Assembly (NCBI GenBank): GCA_030606485.1
Contig: JAUWGH010000008.1
Coordinates: 124,001 to 188,000, forward strand
Length of the DNA: 64,000 bases
From: Promethearchaeota archaeon
Lineage (GTDB): Archaea > Asgardarchaeota > Lokiarchaeia > Sigyniarchaeales > SOKP01
Reading direction: 5' to 3'
Shown: positions 17,174-28,000 of the stretch, in pieces
Layout of the letters: each line of letters begins with the position of its first letter
Numbering within the stretch: the stretch's first letter is position 1
The notes under the pieces: model-generated
Database searches by the model: none
Told to the model about the DNA's origin: nothing
The model's input: only the letters and a program-made list of their open reading frames with translations
Position numbers and translations under genes: made by a program

Positions 17174-18427
17174 ATGGTTAAATCAATCACTCTTCCATGG
17201 GGAGCATGGTCTGGTACGGATGAGACATATATTTTGGAGTTCCCCGAGAATTGGGACATTGAAGTATTTGATATGCAAGATACAAAAGATATCACTGATG
17301 TAAAATCAATAGAAAGTGCCTTAAACAATCCAATAGGAACACCTACGATTTACGAAATCGCAAATGGCAAAAACACAGCAATTATCGTCGTTGAGGATAT
17401 CTCAAGACCCACTAAATGCGGACCAATTTGCGAACAAATAATTAAAGCATTAAACAGTAGTGGTATTTCGGACGATAATATCACTTTAATTGGTGCCACT
17501 GGTGCGCATCGACCAATGAATCGCGAAGATTATATCAAAAAAGTAGGACTAAATGTCGTTGAGCGAATTAATATCGAAAACCACCATCCTTATGAGAACC
17601 TCATAGAAATTGAAAAATCCAAGATGGGAACACCTATATTTATAAATAAAACTTATTATAATGCCGATGTAAAAATTGCTGTTGGAACCGTTATCCCTCA
17701 CCCTCTTGCTGGATTCGGTGGAGGTGCAAAAATTATTTTACCAGGAATATGTGGGATAGAAACGCTAGCAGCAAATCATAAAGCAGCTTTAGAAGGTAAA
17801 GGGGTCGGCTTTGGATTTATCACTGATTTGAGAAAAGATATTGAAGATGTATGCAATCGCGTTGGTCTTGATTTTAGTATTAATATTATCACTACGAAAA
17901 ATCGTGGAATTGCAGGCATATTTGCTGGTCATTTCGTTGATGCACATCGAAAAGCTATTGATCTCGCAAAAGAGGTATATCGACTAAACCTCCCTAAATT
18001 AGAAGATGATGAAAAGTTTGATGTTGGCCTTTTTAATCTGTTTCCAGAAGATACAGAACTTTCTCAGTCTGCTAAGGGCACTAATATGTTCATGAAAGCT
18101 GATAGTTTATTAAAAGAAGACGCTTCCGTTATATTTCTTACATCCTCTTACGAAGGCAGAGGATATCATTCTTTATTAGGCGAAAAAGGTGGTAAATTAT
18201 ACGAAAAATGGATTAACGCTGTAGAAGTTCTCTTAGAATTCTGCGAAGAAAAAACATTTTCAATTTTCTCACCAAATCTTAGTAGAGCAGATATCACTCA
18301 TTATTGGACAGACGAAATGGGTTTCTATAATAAATTTTCTGATGTTATTCAAGCGATTGAGACTCAAGTCGATGATAATCCTAAGGCGGGAATATTTATG
18401 AGAAGTATCCAACTTCCAATGGCATAA
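17174..18427 (+). CDS. LarA-like (DUF2088) nickel-pincer racemase family protein
   Basis: This 417-residue protein belongs to the lactate racemase LarA family. Visible landmarks are VEDISRPTKC, GATGAHRPM, ENHHPYENL, VGTVIPHPLAGFGGGAKIILPG (family core, catalytic His and cofactor Lys region) and ANHKAALEGKGV. LarA enzymes use a nickel-pincer nucleotide to racemise or epimerise 2-hydroxy acids; many homologues act on substrates other than lactate. The cofactor genes larB, larC and larE are not in this window. GC content looks higher than in adjoining genes. Substrate is unknown. Confidence 0.85.
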   Translation: MVKSITLPWGAWSGTDETYILEFPENWDIEVFDMQDTKDITDVKSIESALNNPIGTPTIYEIANGKNTAIIVVEDISRPTKCGPICEQIIKALNSSGISDDNITLIGATGAHRPMNREDYIKKVGLNVVERINIENHHPYENLIEIEKSKMGTPIFINKTYYNADVKIAVGTVIPHPLAGFGGGAKIILPGICGIETLAANHKAALEGKGVGFGFITDLRKDIEDVCNRVGLDFSINIITTKNRGIAGIFAGHFVDAHRKAIDLAKEVYRLNLPKLEDDEKFDVGLFNLFPEDTELSQSAKGTNMFMKADSLLKEDASVIFLTSSYEGRGYHSLLGEKGGKLYEKWINAVEVLLEFCEEKTFSIFSPNLSRADITHYWTDEMGFYNKFSDVIQAIETQVDDNPKAGIFMRSIQLPMA

Positions 18428-18480
18428 ATTTAACATAATTAGTAAAGCTTTTTAATTAAACAGCTGTGGTTTATGTCATT

Positions 18481-20373
18481 ATGGACGAAAAGTGGTTAAC
18501 TAAGAAGAAAAAAATTATTATTGCGATTGCAATAGTAGGGGCATTTGCCTTATTAGTTCCTATTATGGCGTTTTCTGGCGGATTTGACATATCAACGGTT
18601 ATGGAATTTGTTTATTCACCAATAACACTCGTTGTTATTTTAGAAATAACAGTAATATTTTTATTTATTTTCTCATTTTTTTTTAAAAAGAAAGTAAAAA
18701 ACATCACACATGCATCGGCTCTAATAATTATTATATCACTTGTAATATTCTATTTTTATATTCCTTTTATCCCAGTTAATGTATCTCCCAATCATCCTGA
18801 TTCTGAGTGGGATTCGGGAGACATAGTTCATATTCTTCCTACAGTTAACGATAACAGAATCCTTTTGAAAACTTCATATAATAAACCCATTTATAATCCA
18901 ACGCTCAAGATCGGTAATAAACTTGTGTCTGGCGTGCAATTGGACACTAATAGATATTTTTGGAGCTTTGATGTAAAAAATTTAATTCCTGATACGACTT
19001 ACGAGCTTACTCTATTAAACGGTATAGGTGGAAAGTTGTGCGATCCATGGACTCTAAAGACATTTCCATCTCCTGAGGCAACTCCTGAGAGCTTAAGAAT
19101 TTTAGCATTTACTGGATCAGGAGGGCACGACGCTTGTCGAACTTGGTATGGCGCGGGAACGATACCATTATCTATACGAAAGCATATTTTGAATAAAGCG
19201 CTTTCTTTTGAACCAGATATAATTATTGGATCAGGAGACCAGATCTATTATGATATTAGGTTTGGAGTCTCATCGAAAATTATGGGCGATTCGAGAAGAG
19301 CTCAGCAATATTCTGGAACTTTTGACCCCTCAAAAGCAGTAATGGGAACTGAAAATGAAAATGTGCTCAAGAGATCTGTTGGACCACAAATTGCATATTT
19401 ATACGGAACTGCATGTCGTTCGATTCCCACCTTTTTCATTTTGGACGACCATGAATATTTTGTAAACGATGATGCTTACGAAAGCGACTCGATAAACTGG
19501 CAACTTCTAATGGCTTGGATAGATCCATATGTACCAGCGTGTGTAACATTTCCACCAGATAATTTTTCTCTTGAACTTTGTCGAGCAGCACAGAAACTCT
19601 ATATGCCAGAATTTCTTCCTGATTCTAACAGACCTCAAAGTCTACCTGGCACTGGCGCTTCCGATAGGTCGGAAGGTGTTTCGGAGTGCTTTGGAACGCT
19701 TAGATACGGAGATCTGGTTGAGGGTTTGCTTTATGATGTAAGAAGGTATATAACTCTTACTGGAGAGGATGCTGTTTTTATACCTATTGAGGTAGAAAAT
19801 TGGCTAATTAATAGAATGGCCGCTGAAGATGCTACTTATGTGATAAATTTTTCGCCGATAAGTTTCGGCTGGAGCGCTGGAAAATGGTTATCGTGGTATC
19901 CTGATGTGAAGACAAAAGAAAATGGAGTACACATTCTTACGAAGAACATATCAAAATACTTATGGCAGAGGGGTTGGTTCGAACAGCACAACCGTATTTT
20001 AAAAGCTGCGTATGAAATGCAAAATAGCAAACCTCTCTTCGTGTGCGGAGATATGCACACTCAAGCAGCAGGCTACATAACAAAAAGCGGAGTTTTAGAT
20101 TTCAGTCCGAATCCAATACCATCTGTGTTAACGGGTTCTCTCGGAGTAGATGGGGGTGGCTTTCCTTCTGGGGGCATCCGAGGAATAGAAGCAACTCCAC
20201 CTACCGATTTAGAGGTTGAAGAATCCTTACCAAGCTATGAAAAAGCAGGATTTACCATTATTGATATTACAACCGATGGAATAACAATTAGTTTCTATGG
20301 TTGGCGATTTGGGCAAGATCTAGTGGAGGCAATTGATACGTTTACACCGCACTATATATTTAAACTCTACTGA
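18481..20373 (+). CDS. PhoD-like metallophosphatase with N-terminal membrane helices
   Basis: Three N-terminal membrane helices (about residues 12-31, 47-68 and 77-96) are followed by a fibronectin-like domain and a PhoD-type phosphatase. Metal-site motifs are IIGSGDQIYYD, FILDDHEYF and VCGDMHTQAAGY; LRILAFTGSGGHD begins the catalytic domain. PhoD-like enzymes are calcium/iron-dependent phosphodiesterases or alkaline phosphatases outside the cytoplasm, and the helices would tether this one to the membrane with the enzyme outside. The start is taken as ATG 18481 in place of a GTG at 18466. Codon use is more GC-rich than most neighbours. Confidence 0.82.
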   Translation: MDEKWLTKKKKIIIAIAIVGAFALLVPIMAFSGGFDISTVMEFVYSPITLVVILEITVIFLFIFSFFFKKKVKNITHASALIIIISLVIFYFYIPFIPVNVSPNHPDSEWDSGDIVHILPTVNDNRILLKTSYNKPIYNPTLKIGNKLVSGVQLDTNRYFWSFDVKNLIPDTTYELTLLNGIGGKLCDPWTLKTFPSPEATPESLRILAFTGSGGHDACRTWYGAGTIPLSIRKHILNKALSFEPDIIIGSGDQIYYDIRFGVSSKIMGDSRRAQQYSGTFDPSKAVMGTENENVLKRSVGPQIAYLYGTACRSIPTFFILDDHEYFVNDDAYESDSINWQLLMAWIDPYVPACVTFPPDNFSLELCRAAQKLYMPEFLPDSNRPQSLPGTGASDRSEGVSECFGTLRYGDLVEGLLYDVRRYITLTGEDAVFIPIEVENWLINRMAAEDATYVINFSPISFGWSAGKWLSWYPDVKTKENGVHILTKNISKYLWQRGWFEQHNRILKAAYEMQNSKPLFVCGDMHTQAAGYITKSGVLDFSPNPIPSVLTGSLGVDGGGFPSGGIRGIEATPPTDLEVEESLPSYEKAGFTIIDITTDGITISFYGWRFGQDLVEAIDTFTPHYIFKLY

Positions 20374-20489
20374 ATTTCTACAACATAATGATTTTGAGAT
20401 TATTTTAATTATAATTTATAATTTATTTAAGAATGTTAAATAATAATAAATAAAATTTCAAAAAAAAGATAGTTGAAAGGTAAATAGAA

Positions 20490-21572
20490 ATGGTAAATGT
20501 TTATCACGATAGAGATGCAAACTTGAGAGATTTAGATAACAAAGTTATTGCAGTTATTGGTTACGGCAACCAAGGGAGAGCTCAAGCACTGAACATGAGA
20601 GATAGCGGTCTAAAGGTAATAGTAGGAAATAGAAAAGACGAATATAGGAAAACCGCAGAGAAAGATGGTTTTGAAGTAAATTCGATTTCTGACGCTGTTT
20701 CAAAATCAGATATAGGGTTTATTTTGATACCTGACGAAATAACAAAAGATATATTTCAAAACGATATAAAAGATAACCTAAAAGAAGGATATACCTTATG
20801 CTTTGCTACTGGATATAACATTGCTTACGATCTCATTAAAATCCCCGACAATATTGATATAATTATGATTGCACCGAGGATGATCGGTGTAGGAGTAAGA
20901 GAGACCTTTCTTCTAAAAAAAGGTTTCTATAGTTTTATCTGCGTTCATCAAGATGCTACTGGAAATGCAAAAAAAACATTATTAGCTCTAGCAAAAGGAT
21001 TGGGAACTTTAATGAAAGCTGGAATAGAAGTTGATATGAAAACGGAAGCCGTTCTTGATCTCTCCACTGAACAGATGTTTGGACCCAGTATGGGACGATG
21101 TCTATTAACATATGTTGATACATTAGTTGATGCAGGTTATCCTCCAGAAGCGGTGTTAGTTGAATTATATATGAGTGGAGAAATGAGCTACACATTTCAA
21201 AAAATGGCAGATATTGGATTGATAAAGCAGATTAATTTTCATTCTCAAACCAGTCAATATGGTTCAATGAGCCGTGGCATTAGATTTAGGAAAATACCAC
21301 TTAGAGAGAAGTATGACCAAATCCTTAAAGAATTAGAAAATGGGGATTTTGCTAGGGAATGGGAAGGAAAATTAGCCAAATTGAAATTTAGATTCATTAA
21401 ATTCTTTGCAACAAAACAAAGAATAGCAAAGTTGGAAAAAAAAGTCAGAGCAACTTTAAATCTAAAGGATATTGATATATATGAAGAGATGCCACCATCA
21501 ATCGAAGAACTTGAGGAGAAAGAGAAATTATTAGCAGAATTAAAAGAATTTCAAGAATTTTATGAATATTAA
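20490..21572 (+). CDS. Ketol-acid reductoisomerase-like protein with altered catalytic residues
   Basis: The N-terminal half is a KARI-type Rossmann fold: IGYGNQGRAQALNMRDSG at 23-40 (NAD(P) loop), then VGNRKDEY. The knotted C-terminal domain retains D190-x3-E194 (DLSTEQ) and an SQTSQYG segment matching SNTAEYG. The catalytic His107 of KARI is Thr107 here (FATGYNI), and Lys130 is Arg130 (APRMIG). These changes should impair the classic alkyl-migration reaction, so ilvC function is doubtful. The charged 60-residue C-terminal tail is longer than usual. No other branched-chain amino acid biosynthesis gene is nearby. It may act as a dehydrogenase on a related hydroxy or keto acid. Confidence 0.75.
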   Translation: MVNVYHDRDANLRDLDNKVIAVIGYGNQGRAQALNMRDSGLKVIVGNRKDEYRKTAEKDGFEVNSISDAVSKSDIGFILIPDEITKDIFQNDIKDNLKEGYTLCFATGYNIAYDLIKIPDNIDIIMIAPRMIGVGVRETFLLKKGFYSFICVHQDATGNAKKTLLALAKGLGTLMKAGIEVDMKTEAVLDLSTEQMFGPSMGRCLLTYVDTLVDAGYPPEAVLVELYMSGEMSYTFQKMADIGLIKQINFHSQTSQYGSMSRGIRFRKIPLREKYDQILKELENGDFAREWEGKLAKLKFRFIKFFATKQRIAKLEKKVRATLNLKDIDIYEEMPPSIEELEEKEKLLAELKEFQEFYEY

Positions 21573-21724
21573 TTTTTTTTTTGATTAATTGCTAGCTAAT
21601 TAAATATTTTTTTATCAGTTTAGCAGATTTGTAAGAATTTTTAATAATATTTTAATTGAAGTTAAAAGAATTAATTATTAGTAAAATTTTTGAAAAACAA
21701 AAAAAATAAAAAGTTGAAAGAAAA

Positions 21725-23584
21725 ATGCCAGATTTAAAGGATTTTCATGTAGATGAAAATAAAGTTTGGTTTACTGGTGGACATTGGCCAGAAGGAGTAC
21801 CTCATCAAATATATGATGTTGAAGATATATCAGTAGAACCTTTATATGAAGGATTTTTAACTGCAGCAGATAAATATAATCTGTGGGATAAAGATATTTG
21901 CATTTTTGTATTAAGTAGTCATTTAGAAAGAATAAAATTAAGAGCTTTAATTGATTATGCAAAAAGATTTGGAACTTTTCTTTATGATCTCGGTATAAGA
22001 AAAGGTGATGTTGTTGCAATTGATTTGCCTAATTCTATTAATTTCGTGGTTGCATACATTGGTTGCCAGTATATAGGTGCAGTAGTTGCTGGAGTTAATC
22101 CAACATATAAACCGATGGAACTTTTACATGAACTTACAATAACGGGAGCAAAGGTATTAGTTGTAATGGATGCATTATATGTTGCAGGACCTAATCAAAT
22201 ATTACCTAAAACTAGCATAAAATACTTAATTTCTACAAATCTTTTAGATTTTGTAACTGCTAAAGGAGAGGTATTTGAAAAATTGAGAAACGCACTCCCA
22301 GATTTTCAAAGTTCTGTTCCAGATAGAGGAGAGACTTTTAAAACATTTAGAATGAGAAAGATTATCGATGAAACAGAACCAAAAGAAATTAAGATTGAAA
22401 TTGATCCATGGGAGGATCCTGCAGTATATTTAATGACTGGTGGAACAACTGGACTTCCTAAAGCAGCTGTCTTAACTCACGCAAATTTAATAACAGATTT
22501 ACAAATTATGAAACCTTGGACAAAAATTGAACCAGGAATGATAACAATTGGTTCACTTCCCTTCTTTCATGTCTTTGGGATGACTTGCGTTATGAATGCA
22601 AGTTTGTCCATCGGGATGACAATGCTTTTATTTCCAAAACCTCCTCCCGACGATGTTTTATGTGAAACAATAAACCATATTGATGCCCCTGAAGGGATAA
22701 TGTATACAGGGGTCGAAATGCTCTTTAAACGATTGACAGATTTTGTTGAAGGAATGGGAGAAGAAGAGTTTAAAAAGAAATATGATATTTGGAAAAAATT
22801 GAAATTTGCAACTCAAGGTGCAGGACCACTTCATGATTACGTTCGAATACCTTTTGAGCGAATATTTAATTGTCCAATTCGGTCAGGTTATGGTTTAACA
22901 GAAACCTCTCCTGTTTTAAGTATAGCTCCTTTTTGGGGAGAGCATAAAACTGGAAAATTAGGTTTGCCTTTATCAGGTGTAGATTGGGCTATATTTGACC
23001 CAAACAATTTTGAAGCAGGTCCCATTTGTGATGGTACTAAAGAAAGGGGAAATTTTGGTATTGAACATACCGGAGAAATTTGCGTTTCTGGTTCAATGAT
23101 ACTGAAGGAATATTTAGGGGAATTTAAAGAAAAAGAAGATAATTTAAAGATGTGGGGTGGAAAACGCTGGCTTATGACTGGAGATATTGGGTTTATGGAT
23201 GAACAAGGATATGTTGAAATTAGAGACCGTAAAAAATCTCTAATAAAAGTCTCAGGGCATAGTGTTTTTCCAAAAGAAGTTGAAGAATTGATGGCAAACC
23301 ATGAAATGGTTGATGAGGTCGGTATTGCTGGAATACCAGATGAAATGACGGGGGAAGCAGTAAAAGCTTGGGTTACTTTAAAACAAGGTTATAAAGCAGG
23401 AAAGGATATTGATTCTGAAACTTTGAAGAAATGGTGTCAAGAAAATATGGCAAAATGGAAATCTCCTAAATATATTGAGTTTCTTAGGAGATTGCCTGTA
23501 AGTATTACTGGGAAAGTTCAAAGAAGAGTATTACAAGAAAAAGATCTTGATAAATTGAAAAAAGGAAAAGAAATTAAGGGCTAA
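21725..23584 (+). CDS. Long-chain fatty acid:CoA ligase (AMP-forming)
   Basis: This 619-residue ANL-superfamily enzyme has the AMP-binding P-loop MTGGTTGLPKAAVLTH, GSLPFFHVFG, GYGLTETSP, TGDIGFMDEQGYVEI and a RDRKKSLIKVSGHSVFP hinge, with GKVQRRVL carrying the catalytic Lys near the C-terminus. It activates a fatty or other carboxylic acid to its acyl-CoA, feeding the acyl-CoA dehydrogenase/ETF route encoded at 6942-10453. A 12-base T tract follows the stop and is probably the terminator. The gene is preceded by an AT-rich promoter region. Confidence 0.92.
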   Translation: MPDLKDFHVDENKVWFTGGHWPEGVPHQIYDVEDISVEPLYEGFLTAADKYNLWDKDICIFVLSSHLERIKLRALIDYAKRFGTFLYDLGIRKGDVVAIDLPNSINFVVAYIGCQYIGAVVAGVNPTYKPMELLHELTITGAKVLVVMDALYVAGPNQILPKTSIKYLISTNLLDFVTAKGEVFEKLRNALPDFQSSVPDRGETFKTFRMRKIIDETEPKEIKIEIDPWEDPAVYLMTGGTTGLPKAAVLTHANLITDLQIMKPWTKIEPGMITIGSLPFFHVFGMTCVMNASLSIGMTMLLFPKPPPDDVLCETINHIDAPEGIMYTGVEMLFKRLTDFVEGMGEEEFKKKYDIWKKLKFATQGAGPLHDYVRIPFERIFNCPIRSGYGLTETSPVLSIAPFWGEHKTGKLGLPLSGVDWAIFDPNNFEAGPICDGTKERGNFGIEHTGEICVSGSMILKEYLGEFKEKEDNLKMWGGKRWLMTGDIGFMDEQGYVEIRDRKKSLIKVSGHSVFPKEVEELMANHEMVDEVGIAGIPDEMTGEAVKAWVTLKQGYKAGKDIDSETLKKWCQENMAKWKSPKYIEFLRRLPVSITGKVQRRVLQEKDLDKLKKGKEIKG

Positions 23585-23590
23585 AAATTC

Positions 23591-23602
23591 TTTTTTTTTT
23601 TT
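23591..23602 (+). terminator. Poly-T terminator after the acyl-CoA ligase gene
   Basis: A run of 12 T begins 7 nt after the stop, and a second run of 8 T follows shortly after. Archaeal RNA polymerase terminates at such U-rich tracts without a stem-loop. Confidence 0.6.
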
Positions 23603-23670
23603 ATTATTTTTTTTAATCAATTAATTCGCCTTTTAAATTCTCAAATGCAAAATATGAAGTTGAAAATGTC

Positions 23671-24005
23671 TTAACATTCAACAACATGGTTATCTATTTT
23701 TTTTGCGATTTTTTCAGCAGTTAATTTCGGATTGATTCGACCCGTGGATCTTTCAATGATAACACCAAAAATACCTTGGCTTATAATAATTGTACCAAAC
23801 ACTTGATAAAATATTTCAAAAGTATTTTCAGCACCAAAATCTTTCATAAAAAAAATGTTGCTAAAAAAATATCTGTTAGAGATGCGATGGAACTATACAT
23901 GAACCAATGAAATAAAAAACCTCCACCAAACCAAACTAGTATCAGAATTAATGGTACTTTAATTTCCCCTATAAAAATATCAAATTTAACAAGTAATTTT
24001 CCCAT
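23671..24005 (-). pseudogene. Small membrane protein split in two frames
   Basis: Two short frames on the minus strand together make one plausible protein. The first (24005-23844, 53 codons) begins MGKLLVKFDIFIGEIKV and has a membrane helix rich in Leu/Ile/Trp/Gly. The second (23847-23671, 58 codons) begins MKDFGAENTFEIFYQVFG, has a second hydrophobic stretch and a charged tail. They overlap as ATGA next to a run of 8 A (plus strand). One more base in that run would fuse them into about 112 residues. It could be a recent frameshift, an assembly error or two coupled small genes. No family is recognised. Confidence 0.5.
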
Positions 24006-24104
24006 ATTTTATCTACCTTCGATAGATGATAATAAATAATTTAAGGACATCACTTTAATTATAGATATAGAACACTTAAAAAAATAAGATTCAATGCGAT
24101 CGAT

Positions 24105-24872
24105 ATGACTTTACAAGATGATATTATGAGGGCAGCGGAAATTATAGGAAAGAGCAACCTTATAGTGGTATTTACTGGAGCCGGTATCTCAACAGAATCA
24201 GAAATCCCGGATTTCCGAAGTCCAGGGGGCTTATGGAGTAAATATGATCCTGATGTATATGCGAATTATTTTCTATTTCTAAAAAATCCATCACCATTTT
24301 GGACGATGCATCATGAAGTTGTTGATATGTTGTTAATAGCTAAGCCTAACCTTGCACATTACTCAATTTTTGAATTGGAAAAAATGGGAAAATTAAAAGC
24401 CATTATTACTCAAAATGTTGATATGCTTCATCAAAGGGCGGGTTCAGGAACAGTTAATGATGTTCCTATCTATGAATTGCATGGAGCATTTGGTGAATTA
24501 TACTGTATGAAATGTAATAAAAAATATAATCACGATGAAATAAAAGACCTTTTAACAGAAAAGGAAAAGATTGTGCCTTATTGCGAATGTGGAGGTGTTA
24601 TTAAACCAACTACGATTTTATTTGGCGAACAACTTCCTTCAAAAATTTTATCTGGTGCTATTAACGCTTGCAATAATTGTGATTGTTTTTTAATGATTGG
24701 AAGTTCGTTATTAGTTACTCCCGCAAACCAAATGCCTTATTCCGCAAAAAAAAAAGGAGCCAAAGTAATTTTTATAAATAAAGAGGATACTTTTATGAAT
24801 AATATAGCTGATTTCTTCTTAAAAGGAAAAGTAGGTGAAATACTACCAAAAATAATTTCTTATTTAAAATAG
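24105..24872 (+). CDS. Sir2-family NAD-dependent protein deacylase
   Basis: This 255-residue sirtuin has GAGISTESEIPDFRSPGG (NAD loop, 25-42), TQNVDMLHQRAG (102-113), the catalytic H126 in ELHGAF, a structural zinc site C134-x2-C137 and C160-x-C162, then LFGEQLP and GSSLLVTPAN. All catalytic positions are present. The second zinc pair is C-x-C instead of the usual C-x2-C. It removes acetyl or longer acyl groups from lysine using NAD+. In an acyl-CoA-rich metabolism such as this window suggests it may reverse enzyme acylation, which is inference. Confidence 0.93.
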   Translation: MTLQDDIMRAAEIIGKSNLIVVFTGAGISTESEIPDFRSPGGLWSKYDPDVYANYFLFLKNPSPFWTMHHEVVDMLLIAKPNLAHYSIFELEKMGKLKAIITQNVDMLHQRAGSGTVNDVPIYELHGAFGELYCMKCNKKYNHDEIKDLLTEKEKIVPYCECGGVIKPTTILFGEQLPSKILSGAINACNNCDCFLMIGSSLLVTPANQMPYSAKKKGAKVIFINKEDTFMNNIADFFLKGKVGEILPKIISYLK

Positions 24873-25059
24873 ATTGAAAAATTCTTTTATATTTGATTAA
24901 TTAAATTTTCTCTTTCAGAAAATTAACATTATTGATGAAAATATTTCTCAAATAATCAGTTGCTTTAAATATTTTAAAACATATATAGATTTTAATCAAT
25001 TTTATTGATAAATTTTTTAAAATCGACGAAATCAAATTTAAATAAAAAAAGTGAAAAAT

Positions 25060-28000
25060 ATGGTAAAGAAAATAAAAATATTTTCATTTGCTACATTGTT
25101 ATCATTACTTTTGTTTACTATATTAAACGGATCATTTTCAATCGCTACATCAATGCAAGGTCAAGGTGCATCATTTGACTTGGACGAAGATGACCCAATT
25201 GCATTTGGAGCTATTATTCCAGACACAAATATGTATACCGCTGTAAGTATAAATGGATTTAACCAAGGAAAATTTGTTCAGTTGGATTATAGAGGTAATC
25301 CAATAGCAACTGAAGAAATTAATGTTCCAGGAGATGATATTTCTTCGGTTTATCCGTGGTATTTTGATGGTGGTGGTAGTAGAATATATACACCAACAAA
25401 TAATAATTATACTGATCCATGGGACGTTAGATGGCTAAATGTAAGTGCTTTTGATGCAGAGAGTGAAACTCTTTCGCCTTTCAATATAAGTACAGTCTGG
25501 AATTATTATACAATGTCTGAAGGTGGTTCATTGAATGTCCACTTAAATTCTTCTATTCCGATGGTAATTGATATAAATATTAATTCAATTGGTCCTAAAA
25601 TATTAAAATATGATTGGTTGACCGATTCTGTACCCAGTATTACCTCATTTGCTAAACACTTAATCTCTCCATCTGGAATTCCTGTAGATATAGACACAAA
25701 AACCATCAAAACTACGCCTTGGGCACCTGAATCATTTAACATTTTAACATTCGTAGCTCCAGAACCAGGAGTATATAGACTATTAATGGATGTTAACTAT
25801 GTTTCACCAACAATTATGCGTTTACAATTTCTCGATTATGACATAGGAACATTAAATATAGGTGCAATACAATACGGTGGAAACGCTGAAGAAATTCCTA
25901 ATTCTCAAGAACTATTGGATGTGAGATGGAGTTCAGAATGGCATCAATTCAGCGGTGAAAAGGGAGAAAAGTTTAGATTAGATATTGGACTCGATTTTGA
26001 ACAAGCGCCTGGTTCAGCCTATGTAGACATTTGGATTCCTACCGCTTCGGGACATTCACGATTACCAGCAGGTTGGGGTACATATTCGATCTACTTGCCA
26101 ATAAGTGGAAACGTATATGTTTCTGTCACTGATCAATATTATCAAAATCTTTATAGATATTCCTTATATCTAACGAAGATACCAGCTACATATTGGAATA
26201 TGAGTACTACTTTGGATACTTCCATCAAGGTATCAAAAGATGAAATAAAAGGTGTAGATTTCACTATAGAAGAAGACTCATTTGTTAGAATAAATTCAAC
26301 GAGTTACGGTAGCGGAGAAGCTGATTGGGGACGCAGGACTGGATCTCAAGCGTTGATTTTTAAAGATGCGAAAAAAATTGCTGGTTTTGAAGAAATCGCT
26401 CCAATTGAAACCAAGACCGTTGATGGTAATAATTTTTATTACTATTATTTACCTAAAGGTGAATATGAGTTCATAATATGGAATACAGAACCTAAATACG
26501 ATAGCGTTTTACAATTAAGTTCCAAATTTGTTAAATACAGTACTGCTAAAATCCCAATAAATCCATTAACTTATCCAAACCATAATCCATCAATATCTGC
26601 AGCAATTGAATTCACTCCTGATGAATATTATACAAGCCTTAAAGAAGCATATTGGGTTGAGATTAACATTACAGAACCAGGACAATATAGATTGAATACC
26701 ACAATTTGGGTATCTGATCATTCAAGTTATCTTCCTGCCACAGTGAATCCATCTGCAGTTATTGTATATAATAATAATACAGATACATATCATGATTGGA
26801 CTGCAGAATGTATTGACGCTACACTTTCTTTCCCCGCATTTCCTGAGAACCAAGTTGGTGATTGCCTTTTTATTGCACATCCACAGAAATGGGCGGATAT
26901 ACATTATGATTTCTCGCAATTTGGGAGTTCTAGGCAGGTTTCTCTATACATATGGGATGGGGATTGGAATAATCCTCTATCTTATACTGATAATACAGTA
27001 GTTGGATGGTCGGCTTTCAGGCAAGATGGTAGTCAAGATATCAATATAAAAGATAATAATTTTACAGAGTGGATAAAGGGATGTGATTTTGATGTTCTAG
27101 ATATTGATGAGGATTTATATTATTGGATGGCAATAAACTGTTCTGATAATATTGGAACTGGATTGCCGTATATTCAACACTTAACCCTGTCAAATATTAC
27201 AATCGATGGAGATGTTAATTTTTATCTTATAGGAGAGAGCGGTTATGAATATTGTGATTTTTGGGAACCTTCAGCGATAAACCAACCAGACAGTATAGAT
27301 AATGGAGATGATGATTTTGTTATTAACATAAATCAATCTAATAATTTTGCCACTGGTGAAACATGGATTTTAGATCAGGACAAAAATCATCACATGATCG
27401 GAATTGAGCCAGGTGCATACAAACTTTTAATAATTCCTGCATATTGGAGTCATCCTGGTCCAATAAAACTCCGTTTTGCTATAGAAAATTATATGCCTTA
27501 TGCTATGAAAAGATCTTATAATATTACAACAAATCCAACTTACCATCCATGGGAAATAATTGATGATGTACTTGATCCGGAAAAACCATGGCAAAAAGTA
27601 AATTATTCACTCTATTCATACGGAGCAACTATTAAATTTAATAATACATTAGTCGATATTGATCCATTGAGTCCAGACGGTAGTAAAGTATTTGTCGAAT
27701 GTTATGGTAATGCAATTGATTGGACTCAATTGGTTGTATGCATTAATAATGTTAGTTCCTATGATCTCTACTTAATGCAGAATCTTACATGGATAGACAA
27801 TTTTGGACCAAACGATGAAATTAAGGCTATTGCTACAGGTGTTAATGATAATAGTACATTTGAATTTGGAGTATTGACTGATACTTTTACTCTTATCTTT
27901 GTATTTGATGAACAAATGGCAAATGAAACAATTACCTTCAAACTTGGATTAAGTCAATATGATACAATTCGAATCTTAGCAGAAACGCCAATTACAACAG

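Noticed and set aside
23671-24005. A second BHB intron at the break in the small membrane gene.
   Set aside because: No pair of 3-nt bulges with a 4-bp central helix is found; the break is a simple one-base shift at a homopolymer.
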